Under the pieces are notes generated by a model. The model searched no databases and was not told the DNA's origin. It saw nothing but the letters and a program-made list of their open reading frames with translations. The translations under genes and the position numbers were made by a program. Source: Halomonas beimenensis (GTDB lineage Bacteria; Pseudomonadota; Gammaproteobacteria; Pseudomonadales; Halomonadaceae). From it: a stretch of DNA of 64,000 nt. Position 1 is the stretch's first letter, and every line of letters begins with the position of its first letter. This document shows, piece by piece, positions 53,720-62,171 of the stretch. The DNA lies in assembly GCF_002549795.1 (NCBI RefSeq), contig NZ_CP021435.1, positions 2,790,001-2,854,000 on the forward strand. Reading direction: 5' to 3'.

Positions 53720-54310
53720 ATGGTCCAAGACACCACCGCCCTCAACCGCCGCATGACCCATTTCGATGATCGGGACAGCCTCTGGCTGTTCGGCTACGGC
53801 TCGCTGATCTGGAAGGCGGGCTTCCCCTACCTGGAGCGTCGCCCGGCGCATATCCGCGGCTGGACGCGGCGCTTCTGGCAAGGCTCCCACGACCACCGCG
53901 GCACCCCGGAGGCCCCAGGACGGGTGGCCACCCTGGTCCCCGAGCCCGGCGCCCTCTGCCACGGCATGGCCTACCGCATCACCCCCGAGACCCTCCGCCC
54001 CCTGGACGTGCGCGAGAAGAACGGCTACCTGCGCGAGGTCACCACGCTCTTCTTCGAGGGCGGCGAGACCGCCCAGGGGCTGACCTACATCGCCACCGAG
54101 GACAACGCCGCCTTCCTGGGCGAGGCCGAGCCCACCGCCATGGCCCGCCAGATCGCCGAGGCCCACGGCCCCAGCGGCCCCAACCGGGACTACCTGCTCA
54201 ACCTGGCCGAGGCCCTGGAGGCGCTCGGGGTGGAGGATCCCCACGTGGCCGACCTGGCCCGGAGAGTGCACGCTCACTCACCGGCCAGGACCGGCCCGAA
54301 GCCCATGTGA
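53720..54310 (+). CDS. chaC: Gamma-glutamylcyclotransferase, ChaC family
   Basis: A 196-residue enzyme of the ChaC family that cleaves glutathione to 5-oxoproline and cysteinyl-glycine. The family start WLFGYGSLIWKAGFPY is at about residues 22-37, followed by GWTRRFWQGSHDHRGTPEAPGRVATL. The catalytic glutamate is expected in DVREKNGY near residue 98. The start at 53720 (MVQDTTALNRR) gives family length; the reading frame is open further upstream across the promoter. It is followed by the isocitrate dehydrogenase gene in the same direction but with a 213-base gap. Confidence 0.88.
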   Translation: MVQDTTALNRRMTHFDDRDSLWLFGYGSLIWKAGFPYLERRPAHIRGWTRRFWQGSHDHRGTPEAPGRVATLVPEPGALCHGMAYRITPETLRPLDVREKNGYLREVTTLFFEGGETAQGLTYIATEDNAAFLGEAEPTAMARQIAEAHGPSGPNRDYLLNLAEALEALGVEDPHVADLARRVHAHSPARTGPKPM

Positions 54311-54523
54311 GGGCGTCTTCCCCACCCGAACGACGGCCGCACCCGCGCCCGATGCCCGGAACGGCATGGTCCCGCGCCCCCGTCGGCTCGGCATTGCATG
54401 TACAATGAAGCATTGGTCGAAGCGAGCCCGACGCCGCGGCCTGACCGGCGTTCCCCGGCCACGAGCCGGGCCTCATCCGGAGGGTGAGGCAGGCAGACTC
54501 CACTAGTGCGAATGGGAAGAATG

Positions 54524-56263
54524 ATGAGCGACAAGATCAAGGTGGCATCCCCCCTGGTCATCCTGCACGGCGACGAGATGGCCCAGGTGGCCTTCGAGAA
54601 GATCCTCGACAAGTTCGTGACCGCGCCGCTGGACATCGACCTGGTCGAGATCGACCTGACCGCCGAGAACCGGCTGGTCACCAACGGCCAGGCGGTCAAG
54701 GACGCCATCGATGCGCTCAACCGCTTCGGCGTCGGCGTCAAGAACGCCGGCATGACCGTCAACCGGGCCCAGCTCGACGAGCTGCTGGCCAAGCATCCGG
54801 AGCTGGACCCGAGCACCCTGCACCCGCTGGCCACCAAGTCGCCCAACGGGGCGATCCGCAAGGGCATCGGCGGCAACATCACCCGCGAGGACATCCAGTT
54901 CCGCAACCTCCAGATGGAGCGGCCGGAGTGGATCGGCCGCGACATCGAGGTGGACACCATGGACGAAGGCGGCATCAAGGACAGCGCCAACGCCCTGTCC
55001 GACGCCACCGGCGTGGTCAAGCTGATGTTCGTGGGCGCCAGTGGCGACCCGGTGGAACTGCACCGCCGCGAGGTGAACAAGGGCGATCCCTGGCTGCTGG
55101 CCACCAACGACCTGGAGGCGGTCGAGGCCTGGGCCCACCGCTTCTTCCAGCGCGCCATCGACGAGCAGCGCGACATCTACCTGGGCCTCAAGGACACCGT
55201 GATCGCCGGCTATGACGGCGTGATGCGCGCAGCCATCGAGGCCATCTACCGGGATCACTACCAGGCGAAGGCCGAGTCGCTGGGCCTGGCCTACCACTAC
55301 GAGCTGATCGACGCCCAGGCCGCGCGGATCGTGGCCAACCCGCCGGAGCGCGCCCTGTGGGGCGTGCCGGACAACAACACCGGCCGCAAGCTCTACAAGC
55401 TGGTGGAACAGCTCAAGCGCTACGGCATCCCCAGCCGCAAGGCCCAGGTGTCGATCTCGCGGATGAGCGCCGGCGGCGGCGACCAGTACGGCAGCTTCAA
55501 CGCCCCCGCCGAGGAGGACGGCCTCCTCAAGGTGGTGGTCGACGGCGAGGAGAAGCATGCCCGTCGCGTCCGCAAGGGCGACCCCATCCTGCTGATGTCC
55601 AACGATCACGAGGCCATCAAGGACTGGGTGCTGCAGGTGTTCCGCGACGCCTCGCGCAAGGACAAGGAGGTCTACTTCGGTCTCAAGCGCGAGTACATGG
55701 AATACGACGAGGTGTTCAGCACCGTCATCACCGACGTGCGCCACGAGCTGGCCAAGGCGGATACCCCGCCGCCGTCGTTCATGATCATGCGACCCTCCAG
55801 CCAGCTGATCAAGATGATCACCGACCCGCCCCGCAACGCCCTCTACCCGGCGCAGAACCTGGACGGCGACATCTTCTCGGACATCTCCGCGGCCCTCGGC
55901 GGCAGCCTCGCCACCGCCAGCTCCATCATCGAGAGCAAGAACGGCACCATGCTGTTCGAGGCGCCCCACGGCACCGCCCACGACCTCTACCTGAAGTACC
56001 TGGAGAGCGACGGCAAGGAGGCTCACTTCAATTCCTCGGCGCTGATCTTCGCCGTGGCCAACGCCCTGGAGACCCTGGCGGAGCGCGAGGCCAACCCGGC
56101 GCTGGCCGACTACGCCACCCGCCTCAAGGCCGCCCTGATCGACACCGTCGGCGACGGCATCATCACCGGCGACCTCAAGGGCAAGACCAACGACCCGGCC
56201 GGGGAGACGGTGGTGGACATGCACGGCTTCCTCGACGCCGTGGAGGCACGCCTCTCGGCATGA
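54524..56263 (+). CDS. Isocitrate/isopropylmalate dehydrogenase family protein, unusually long
   Basis: A 579-residue relative of dimeric NADP isocitrate dehydrogenase. The N-terminus (LVILHGDEMA, KSPNGAIRKGIGGNITRE) matches the eukaryote-like IDH type with HGDEM and SPNGTIR motifs. The usual protein is about 400-420 residues. Here residues about 163-284 and 333-449 are two related copies of the middle segment (KGDPWLLATNDLEAVEAW versus KGDPILLMSNDHEAIKDW; DIYLGLKDTV versus EVYFGLKREY). Only the second copy is followed by the metal/cofactor segment LDGDIFSDISAALGG. Activity is likely oxidative decarboxylation, but substrate is inferred. The start at 54524 is chosen from tandem ATGs after GGGAAGA. 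Confidence 0.8.
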   Translation: MSDKIKVASPLVILHGDEMAQVAFEKILDKFVTAPLDIDLVEIDLTAENRLVTNGQAVKDAIDALNRFGVGVKNAGMTVNRAQLDELLAKHPELDPSTLHPLATKSPNGAIRKGIGGNITREDIQFRNLQMERPEWIGRDIEVDTMDEGGIKDSANALSDATGVVKLMFVGASGDPVELHRREVNKGDPWLLATNDLEAVEAWAHRFFQRAIDEQRDIYLGLKDTVIAGYDGVMRAAIEAIYRDHYQAKAESLGLAYHYELIDAQAARIVANPPERALWGVPDNNTGRKLYKLVEQLKRYGIPSRKAQVSISRMSAGGGDQYGSFNAPAEEDGLLKVVVDGEEKHARRVRKGDPILLMSNDHEAIKDWVLQVFRDASRKDKEVYFGLKREYMEYDEVFSTVITDVRHELAKADTPPPSFMIMRPSSQLIKMITDPPRNALYPAQNLDGDIFSDISAALGGSLATASSIIESKNGTMLFEAPHGTAHDLYLKYLESDGKEAHFNSSALIFAVANALETLAEREANPALADYATRLKAALIDTVGDGIITGDLKGKTNDPAGETVVDMHGFLDAVEARLSA

Positions 56264-56324
56264 GGCGGACTTGGCATGACGTCCCGGCACCCTCCGGGAC
56301 ACCGGGCCCGGCGCGGCGGGACCG

Positions 56325-56648
56325 ATGACCGCCCTGGTCTATGTCGCCGCCGCCCTGGCGGAGATCGCCGGCTGCTTCAGCGTCTGGGCCTGGTGGCGGC
56401 TCGACAAGTCCGCGCTCTGGCTGGTCCCCGGCATGGCCAGCCTGGCGCTGTTCGCCTGGCTGCTCAGCCTGTCCTCGGCCGACTATGCCGGCCGGGCCTA
56501 TGCGGCCTACGGCGGCGTCTACATCGTCGCCTCGCTGGGCTGGCTGTGGGCCGTGGAGCAGCGCCTGCCCGACCGCTGGGACCTGATCGGCGCCGGCCTC
56601 TGCCTGGCCGGGGCCGGGGTCATCCTGCTCGGCCCCCGCGGGGGTTAG
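56325..56648 (+). CDS. ynfA: YnfA family small membrane protein
   Basis: A 107-residue protein with four hydrophobic helices, matching the YnfA/UPF0060 family. The family hallmark [22 protein letters not shown] at residues 12-33 and [20 protein letters not shown] near 56-75 are present. Such proteins are thought to be small efflux transporters of the SMR type but the substrate is unsettled. It stands 61 bases after the isocitrate dehydrogenase gene in the same direction, and ends in a GC-rich hairpin-forming stretch (CCCCC-GC-GGGGG). Confidence 0.9.
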   Translation: MTALVYVAAALAEIAGCFSVWAWWRLDKSALWLVPGMASLALFAWLLSLSSADYAGRAYAAYGGVYIVASLGWLWAVEQRLPDRWDLIGAGLCLAGAGVILLGPRGG

Positions 56649-57005
56649 CGAGCGCTTCCCTGCCTGTCCCGGCGCCCCGCTGGGGCGGTCTCCCCGATCC
56701 CACCGGCTTTTCCGGCCCCGCCTGACTTTCTTCGCCCCGTCGCCGAACGCCAGCGGTCGAGCCCCGAACCTCGATGGCGGGCACCGGGGCGGATCGCCAT
56801 GTGCCTCTTGTACGCCTCGACGTCGACGGCCGTCGGCGATCTCGTCGCCCAGGCGTCAGGGATCGCCGGTCGAAGATCCCGTCCCTTCCCCCGAGAATGG
56901 ACGCCCATGACCTGCTTCCCCGTTACGAAACATACGGTTGTTTCATGCTCATTCCCTACGCGTTCGCCGACATTGTATGCCGTTTCTTGCAAAGGGCTCC
57001 GAGAC
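56649..57005. other. Intergenic region after ynfA
   Basis: About 360 bases with no convincing gene. Frames on both strands are open for short distances but start without ribosome sites. At 56927-56944 there is an inverted repeat GAAACA-TACGGT-TGTTTC in a less GC-rich stretch (about 56920-57000), which could be an operator or promoter for the small frame at 57006. Confidence 0.4.
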
Positions 57006-57302
57006 ATGAAAGACTCAACCTGCTTAATTGATGCACCCGAAATGCTCTTGCCTGAGGTGCGCCTCGTCATGACCTCGCGCCCTGACCCGCGAATCCTCTT
57101 CTCGCCCGGCCCCTCCGGCACCTTCATCCTGTTGTGCCGATGCGGCAACAACGAGGTCAGCCGCGACCGCTCGACCTGGCAACGCTTCGTGCCCGACTTC
57201 GAGGCGCAGTCCTGTCTCTGCAGGGAATGCCGCAGCGACGTCCCGCTGACCTTCAACGACGATCCCCACCTCTACCTGCAGCAATCGCCCGGCAGCTCCT
57301 GA
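57006..57302 (+). CDS. Hypothetical cysteine-rich protein
   Basis: A 98-residue reading frame starting at ATG 57006 (MKDSTCLIDAPEMLLPEV) with GC-rich third positions like its neighbours from about residue 18 on. Cysteines appear as LLCRCGNNE near residue 47 and CLCRECR near 72, resembling a zinc ribbon. No family recognised. An internal start at 57069 (MTSRPDPRIL) is also possible. There is no clear ribosome site (GAGACATG). An AT-richer region with the inverted repeat GAAACA/TGTTTC lies upstream. I cannot exclude chance. Confidence 0.45.
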   Translation: MKDSTCLIDAPEMLLPEVRLVMTSRPDPRILFSPGPSGTFILLCRCGNNEVSRDRSTWQRFVPDFEAQSCLCRECRSDVPLTFNDDPHLYLQQSPGSS

Positions 57303-57414
57303 GGCGACAGGTGGCCCACCCCGCCAGTTATCTCGCAATCCCGACACTAGCCAGCCGATCTTCCTGAACTACCAATACATCCCAGACACAACTTCCATAA
57401 AGGGGCGTCGGTGA

Positions 57415-57420
57415 TAGAAT
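57415..57420 (+). promoter_or_regulatory. Candidate -10 box of sstT
   Basis: TAGAAT about 160 bases upstream of the sstT start; the matching -35 box is weak (TTCCAT region). The stretch 57346-57420 is the least GC-rich part of the 276-base gap before sstT. No gene seen in the remainder of the gap. Confidence 0.3.
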
Positions 57421-57578
57421 GCGCCTGCCCAATGGGAGCCTCACCCCGGGCTCGACCGCATCGCCTCCCTCGCCCCCTGGCCGGCGTCTCTCCCCGGCCG
57501 GCGATCTCATGGAGCGGCCGCCGCCGACCGACGGGCTCCCGACCGTACACCGCCTTCCACCATCCCGTGAGACGCACC

Positions 57579-58805
57579 ATGTTCGCCACCCTCGACACCC
57601 TGAGCCGTCCGCTGCTGCGGCTTGGCCTGATTCCCCAGATCGCCCTCGGCATCGCCGCCGGCCTCCTGCTCGCGACCCTCTCCCCCGAGGACGCCCGGTC
57701 GGCCGCGCTGTTCGGCCAGGTGTTCATCTCCGCCCTGAAGGCGGTGGCCCCGGTGCTGGTCTTCGTGCTGGTGGCCGCCGCCATCGCCAACCACCGTCAC
57801 GGCCAGCCCACCCATATCCGCGGGGTGCTGGTGCTCTACCTGGCGGGGACCCTGGTCGCCGCCCTGGTGGCCGTGGCGGCGAGCTTCGCCTTCCCCACCA
57901 CCCTGACCCTCGAGGTCCCGGCGGCCGGCGGCACGCCGCCCGGAGGCATCCAGGAGATCCTGCGCAACCTGCTGATGAGTGCCGTCACCAACCCGGTGAC
58001 GGCGCTGATGGAGGCCAACTTCATCGCCATCCTGGCCTGGGCGGTGGGGCTCGGGCTGACGCTGCGCCGTAGCGCCGAGACCACCCGTCGGGCGCTCAAC
58101 GACCTCGCCGATGCCGTGTCGGGCATCGTCCGCCTGGTCATCCGCCTCGCGCCGCTGGGCATCTTCGGCCTGGTCGCCAACACCCTGGCGGAGAACGGCC
58201 TGGACGCCCTGGCCGAGTACGCCCGGCTGCTGGCGGTGATCCTCGGCTGCATGGTCTTCGTCGCCCTGGTGACCAACCCGCTGATCGTGTTCTGGAAGAC
58301 TCGCCGCAACCCCTACCCGCTGGTCTTCACCTGCCTGCGCGGCAGCGCCATCACCGCCTTCTTCACCCGCAGCTCGGCGGCCAACATCCCGGTCAACCTG
58401 GAGCTCTGCCAACGCCTGCGGCTCCACGCCGACACCTACGCCGTCTCGATCCCGCTGGGCGCCACCATCAACATGTGCGGCGCCGCCATCACCATCACGG
58501 TGACCACCCTGGCCGCCGCCCATACCCTGGGCATCCAGGTCGACTTCGCCACCGCCCTGCTGCTGTGCATCGTCTCCGCCCTGGCGGCCTGCGGCGTCTC
58601 CGGCGTGGCCGGCGGCTCGCTGCTGCTGATCCCCATGGCCGCCAGCCTGTTCGGCATCTCCGCCGAGGTGGCCATGCAGGTGGTCGCCATCGGCTTCGTG
58701 ATCAGCGTGCTGCAGGACGCCACCGAGACCGCGCTGAACTCTTCCACCGACGTGCTCTTCACCGCCGCGGCCTGCCACGCCGACGAGCGCAGCGACGAGG
58801 CCTGA
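57579..58805 (+). CDS. sstT: Serine/threonine:sodium symporter SstT
   Basis: A 408-residue inner-membrane symporter of the DAACS family. About eight helices plus two hairpin loops are visible, with the characteristic [20 protein letters not shown] near residues 262-281 and [15 protein letters not shown] near 291-305. SstT brings in serine and threonine with Na+, fitting a salt-adapted bacterium. The ATG at 57579 ([17 protein letters not shown]) begins at the family N-terminus; in-frame reading upstream enters the promoter. A strong hairpin closes the transcript. Confidence 0.93.
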   Translation: MFATLDTLSRPLLRLGLIPQIALGIAAGLLLATLSPEDARSAALFGQVFISALKAVAPVLVFVLVAAAIANHRHGQPTHIRGVLVLYLAGTLVAALVAVAASFAFPTTLTLEVPAAGGTPPGGIQEILRNLLMSAVTNPVTALMEANFIAILAWAVGLGLTLRRSAETTRRALNDLADAVSGIVRLVIRLAPLGIFGLVANTLAENGLDALAEYARLLAVILGCMVFVALVTNPLIVFWKTRRNPYPLVFTCLRGSAITAFFTRSSAANIPVNLELCQRLRLHADTYAVSIPLGATINMCGAAITITVTTLAAAHTLGIQVDFATALLLCIVSALAACGVSGVAGGSLLLIPMAASLFGISAEVAMQVVAIGFVISVLQDATETALNSSTDVLFTAAACHADERSDEA

Positions 58806-58812
58806 GCCCCTC

Positions 58813-58836
58813 GCCCGGCCGCCGCGACGGCCGGGC
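58813..58836 (+). terminator. sstT terminator hairpin
   Basis: GCCCGGCCG-CCGCGA-CGGCCGGGC is a 9-bp perfect stem eight bases after the sstT stop. Confidence 0.65.
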
Positions 58837-58894
58837 TCCACTTCCCCTCCGCCTCATTCTGCTTCCCTCTTCCCCCTTCCCGCTCGCTTCATCC

Positions 58895-58942
58895 TTGACA
58901 GATCCCCGTTCGTTTCATAGAACGTTCTGTATATCGAACGAA
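58895..58942 (+). promoter_or_regulatory. Promoter and operator of the XRE-azlCD operon
   Basis: TTGACA (58895-58900) is followed after 17 bases by TAGAAC (58918-58923), a good sigma-70 pair. The -10 region lies inside a symmetrical stretch: outer arms TTCGTT (about 58909-58914) and AACGAA (about 58937-58942) around the perfect 10-bp palindrome AGAACGTTCT (58919-58928). This strongly suggests repression at the -10 box, probably by the XRE protein itself. Confidence 0.65.
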
Positions 58943-58956
58943 GCGGAGCATCCCCC

Positions 58957-59487
58957 ATGGACCGCCTGTCCCTCGGCACCCTGGGCCACCACCTGCAGCG
59001 CCTGCGGCAGGAGAAGGGCCTGTCGCTCTCCCAGCTGGCCGCCGCCGCCGGCCTGGCCAAGTCGAACCTGTCGCGCCTCGAGCAGGGCGTCGGCAACCCC
59101 ACCCTGGACACCATCTGGCGGCTGGCCGTGCAGCTGGACGTGCCCTTCGGCACCCTGGTGGCGCCGATCAACGTGCCCCTGGGGGAGGAAGGCGTGCAGG
59201 TGCGGCTGCTCGACCAGGGCCAGGACCGGCCCCGGGTGGATGCCTACTGGATGCGCTGCGCGCCCCACACCCTGCGCCATGCCGAGGCCCACACCCCGGG
59301 CGCCCGGGAGACGCTCACCGTCATCGCCGGCAGCCTGGAAGCCGGCCCCGAAGGCGCCACCACGCCGCTCGCCGCCGGCGACAGCGTCACCTTCGCGGCC
59401 GACCGGCCCCACCTGTATCGCACCGGGGAGACCTGGGCGACGCTGCTGCTCAGCGTCATCTACGCCGAGGGAGGCGAGACCCCATGA
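58957..59487 (+). CDS. XRE-family regulator with cupin domain
   Basis: A 176-residue regulator. An N-terminal XRE helix-turn-helix (LGHHLQRLRQEKGLSLSQLAAAAGLAKSNLSRLEQG at about residues 8-43) is followed by a C-terminal cupin domain (about 100-170), a common ligand-binding arrangement. Directly downstream, overlapping by four bases, lies azlC; similar regulators often control azlCD. A symmetrical operator overlaps its promoter. The ATG at 58957 has CGGAGC nine bases upstream. Confidence 0.88.
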   Translation: MDRLSLGTLGHHLQRLRQEKGLSLSQLAAAAGLAKSNLSRLEQGVGNPTLDTIWRLAVQLDVPFGTLVAPINVPLGEEGVQVRLLDQGQDRPRVDAYWMRCAPHTLRHAEAHTPGARETLTVIAGSLEAGPEGATTPLAAGDSVTFAADRPHLYRTGETWATLLLSVIYAEGGETP

Positions 59488-60215
59488 GCCTGCAAGCCAC
59501 CTCCTCGCCGCCCCGGCCCTGGCTGACCGGCCTGCGCGAGGCCATCCCGCTGCTGGGCGGCTACGTGCCGGTGGCGATCTCCTTCGGACTGATCGCCGTC
59601 CAGGCGGGGTTCAGCGCCTGGGAGGCGGTCGTCATCTCCACCCTGGTCTATGCCGGCGCCTCGCAGTTCCTGTTCGTCGGCATGGTCGCCGGCGGCGCGC
59701 CCCTGTGGCTGGTGGTCGCCATGACGCTGCTGATCAACCTTCGCCATGTGGTCTATGCGCCCAACCTGGCGCCCTGGGTGACCACGAGCCGCTGGTGGCC
59801 CTGGCTGATGCACGGCCTGACCGACCAGGTCTTCGCCCTGGCCCACCACCGCCTGCCCCAGCTTCCCGAGGCCCAGCGGCTCGGCTGGTTCACCGGGGCG
59901 GCGCTGCTGGCCTGGGCCAGCTGGATCGGCGGCACCGCGCTGGGCGCGGTGGCCGGCGACTGGCTGATCGGCGGCTGGCCGCTGCTCGGCGAGGTGATGC
60001 CCTTCGCCCTGCCGGCGCTGTTCCTGGTGCTGGTGGTGCCGCGCTTCACCTCGCGGCGCTGGAGCCTGGCGCTGGGCACCAGCATCGGCCTGGCCATGCT
60101 CTGCACCCTGGCCGGCCTGACCAACCTCGGCATCCCCCTGGCCGCCGCCTGCGGGGCCCTGTGCTTCTACCTGGTGAAGGTCGACCCGCGAACCTCGGGA
60201 GGCGGCCATGAATGA
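59484..60215 (+). CDS. azlC: AzlC family branched-chain amino acid exporter, large subunit
   Basis: A 243-residue inner-membrane protein with seven or eight helices. The family features FGLIAVQAGFSAWEAVVIS, LVYAGASQFLFVGMVAGG near residues 53-70 and LINLRHVVYAPNLAP near 83 are present. With AzlD it exports branched-chain amino acids or analogues. The ATG overlaps the end of the regulator gene by four bases and its own stop overlaps azlD by eight bases, so the three genes form a tight operon. Confidence 0.9.
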   Translation: MSLQATSSPPRPWLTGLREAIPLLGGYVPVAISFGLIAVQAGFSAWEAVVISTLVYAGASQFLFVGMVAGGAPLWLVVAMTLLINLRHVVYAPNLAPWVTTSRWWPWLMHGLTDQVFALAHHRLPQLPEAQRLGWFTGAALLAWASWIGGTALGAVAGDWLIGGWPLLGEVMPFALPALFLVLVVPRFTSRRWSLALGTSIGLAMLCTLAGLTNLGIPLAAACGALCFYLVKVDPRTSGGGHE

Positions 60216-60552
60216 CGCGCTCTGGCTGGCCGTGCTGGCCTCGGCCCTCGGCACCCTGCTGATGCGGCTGGTCCCGCTGCTGTGGATGCGGCGCCGCCTC
60301 AGGAAGACCGCCGGCCGGGACGGCGTGGAGGCCATGCCCCAGTGGCTCGGCATCCTCGGGCCGCTGATGGTCGCCGCGGTGCTCGGCGTCTCCCTGGTGC
60401 CGCGCGAGCCCGACGCCCTCGCCTGGGTCGCCACGGCCATCGGCGTGATCGCCACCCTGCTGGTGTGGCGCCGCACCCGCTCGCTGGGCTGGCCGGTGGC
60501 CGCCGGGGTCGCCGCCTATGGCCTGGTCGTGGTGCTGGGCGGCCTCGGCTAG
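60208..60552 (+). CDS. azlD: AzlD family protein, small subunit of the exporter
   Basis: A 114-residue protein with four hydrophobic segments, matching the AzlD family (LGTLLMRLVPLLW near residues 15-27, later ATLLVWRRTRSLGWPV). It overlaps azlC by eight bases and is the small partner of the exporter. It ends the operon; the next gene on the plus strand is an unrelated sigma factor after 147 bases. Confidence 0.88.
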   Translation: MNDALWLAVLASALGTLLMRLVPLLWMRRRLRKTAGRDGVEAMPQWLGILGPLMVAAVLGVSLVPREPDALAWVATAIGVIATLLVWRRTRSLGWPVAAGVAAYGLVVVLGGLG

Positions 60553-60699
60553 GCCGGACGCGCCGGCGCCGGGGAGCCGGGCCCTGGCGACAGGCTCCGG
60601 CTGGCCGACGTGGAAAGGCCCGCCTTGACCGCCGCACGAGGGGGCGGCACTCTGGCGACAAGCAGGATCGCCTCACGCGACACCAACAGGGATGGTTGC

Positions 60700-61311
60700 A
60701 TGTCCGACGTCACAGGATCCTCCTCGACGCCCCGGGGCGCCCCCCACCCGCCCTCGCCGAACGCCCCTTCCCCCGACGACCGGTTGGGCCCCCTGCTGCA
60801 GCGCGTGGCCGGCCGGGATCGCCAGGCCTTCGTGGAGCTGTACGAGGCCACCTCTGGGAAACTCTATGGCACGGTGCTGCGTATCCTGAAGGACAGGGCA
60901 CGCACGGACGATGTCATGCAGGAAGTCTATGTCGCGATCTGGCGCAAGGCGGCGCAGTTCGACGTCGGGCGGGCCTCGCCCATGACCTGGCTGGTGACCA
61001 TCGCCCGCCACCGCGCCATCGACGACCTCCGCCGGCGGCCCGCGGCTCCCCAGGAGACGGAGGAGGCCCTCGAGCACGCCGCCTCCGGCGAGCCCGGGGC
61101 CCGCGAGCGCCTCGAGCGCGACCAGGAGGCCCGGCGCCTGCATGCCTGCCTGGATGAGCTGGAGGCCATCCGCCGGGACATGGTGCGCCTGGCCTATCTC
61201 GAGGGGTGGTCCCGGGCCGAGCTGGCGGCGCATTTCGAGCAGCCGGTGAATACCGTCAAGACCTGGCTCCATCGGGCCCTCAAGCAACTCAAGGGATGTC
61301 TGGCCTCATGA
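60700..61311 (+). CDS. ECF-type RNA polymerase sigma factor
   Basis: A 203-residue sigma-70-family factor of the ECF kind. A proline-rich N-terminal tail of about 25 residues precedes region 2 (DRQAFVELYEATSGKLYGTVLRILKD, then DVMQEVYVAIWRKAAQFD), and region 4 is near 145-195 (LAYLEGWSRAELAAHF, VNTVKTWLHRALKQLK). The start at 60700 (MSDVTGSS) follows AGGGA. It is followed with a four-base overlap (ATGA) by a membrane-linked anti-sigma factor, the usual control partner. The pairing resembles SigK-RskA systems. Confidence 0.9.
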   Translation: MSDVTGSSSTPRGAPHPPSPNAPSPDDRLGPLLQRVAGRDRQAFVELYEATSGKLYGTVLRILKDRARTDDVMQEVYVAIWRKAAQFDVGRASPMTWLVTIARHRAIDDLRRRPAAPQETEEALEHAASGEPGARERLERDQEARRLHACLDELEAIRRDMVRLAYLEGWSRAELAAHFEQPVNTVKTWLHRALKQLKGCLAS

Positions 61312-62060
61312 CCGAGCGTGACGATACCGACATGCTGGCCGCCGAGTACGTGCTGGGCACCCTGGAGGCCGACGAGCGGGCGGCGGTGGAACGCCGCCGG
61401 CAGGACGACCCCGAGCTGGACGCGCGGATCCTCGCCTGGGAGGCGCGTCTCGCCCCGCTCGGCGACGAGATCGAGGCCGTGACCCCGGGGCCGGACCTGC
61501 TGGCGAGGATCGAGCGGCGCATCGAGGCGCTCGAGTCGGAGGCGCCGACGCCCCCGGAACGGCCCCGCACCGCCCAGCTGGCCGCCCTCCACAGGCGCCT
61601 GCGGTTCTGGCGCTGGAGCACCGGGCTGGCCTCCGCCGCGGCCCTGGCGCTGGCCGTGGTGCTGGTCGCCCCCCTCGGCCAGGAGCCGAGCCGGCCGCCC
61701 TTCGTCGCCGTATTCCAGCAGAACGACCAGCAGCCGGCGTTCATGCTGTCCGTGGACCTGGCCAGTCGGCAGCTGCACGTCCGGCCGGTGACGGCGGAAC
61801 CCCTGCCGGACAAGTCCTACCAGCTGTGGATCAAGGAGGCCTCGCTCGGGCCCTCCCCGCGATCGGTGGGGGTGCTCGACGACGACCTGACCCTGGATGC
61901 CGCCTCCTTGCAGGACTACGACCCCGAGCTGCTCAAGCGGGCCACCTTCGGCATCAGCATCGAGCCGCCGGGCGGATCTCCCACCGGCCAGCCGACGGGC
62001 CCCGCGATCCACGGCTATCTCTACCCCACCGTCCGGGAGGGGACGTCGCAACGCCTGTGA
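61308..62060 (+). CDS. Anti-sigma factor, RskA/anti-sigma-K type
   Basis: A 250-residue protein with an N-terminal sigma-binding region (MLAAEYVLGTLEADERAAVERR at about residues 9-30), a single membrane helix near residues 107-125 (GLASAAALALAVVLVAPLG), and a periplasmic domain similar to the RskA family (KSYQLWIKEASLG, FGISIEPPGGSPTGQPTGP). It lacks the HxxxCxxC zinc motif. It holds the sigma factor inactive at the membrane until a periplasmic signal triggers release. It starts inside the sigma stop, so both are co-translated. A DUF7282 gene with its own candidate ECF promoter follows. Confidence 0.88.
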   Translation: MTERDDTDMLAAEYVLGTLEADERAAVERRRQDDPELDARILAWEARLAPLGDEIEAVTPGPDLLARIERRIEALESEAPTPPERPRTAQLAALHRRLRFWRWSTGLASAAALALAVVLVAPLGQEPSRPPFVAVFQQNDQQPAFMLSVDLASRQLHVRPVTAEPLPDKSYQLWIKEASLGPSPRSVGVLDDDLTLDAASLQDYDPELLKRATFGISIEPPGGSPTGQPTGPAIHGYLYPTVREGTSQRL

Positions 62061-62077
62061 GGTTTTTCATGCCGAGC

Positions 62078-62107
62078 TGAAACCGTCCGGCGCCTTCTTG
62101 CGTATCC
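62078..62107 (+). promoter_or_regulatory. Candidate ECF-sigma promoter of the DUF7282 gene
   Basis: TGAAACC (62078-62084), a 16-base spacer and CGTATCC (62101-62107) form a typical ECF -35/-10 pair, 65 bases before the DUF7282 start. It is the only such pair I found in this cluster; no clear copy stands before the sigma gene. Confidence 0.4.
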
Positions 62108-62171
62108 AGCAGCACGCCCATCGCCAACCACTTCCACCGATGGGGCGTGCTCGACACTCAAGGAGAGACCG

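Noticed and set aside
56645..57256. 203-codon minus-strand frame in the gap after ynfA
   Set aside because: No ribosome site, arginine-rich shadow-like translation, and overlap with the better-supported plus-strand frame at 57006.
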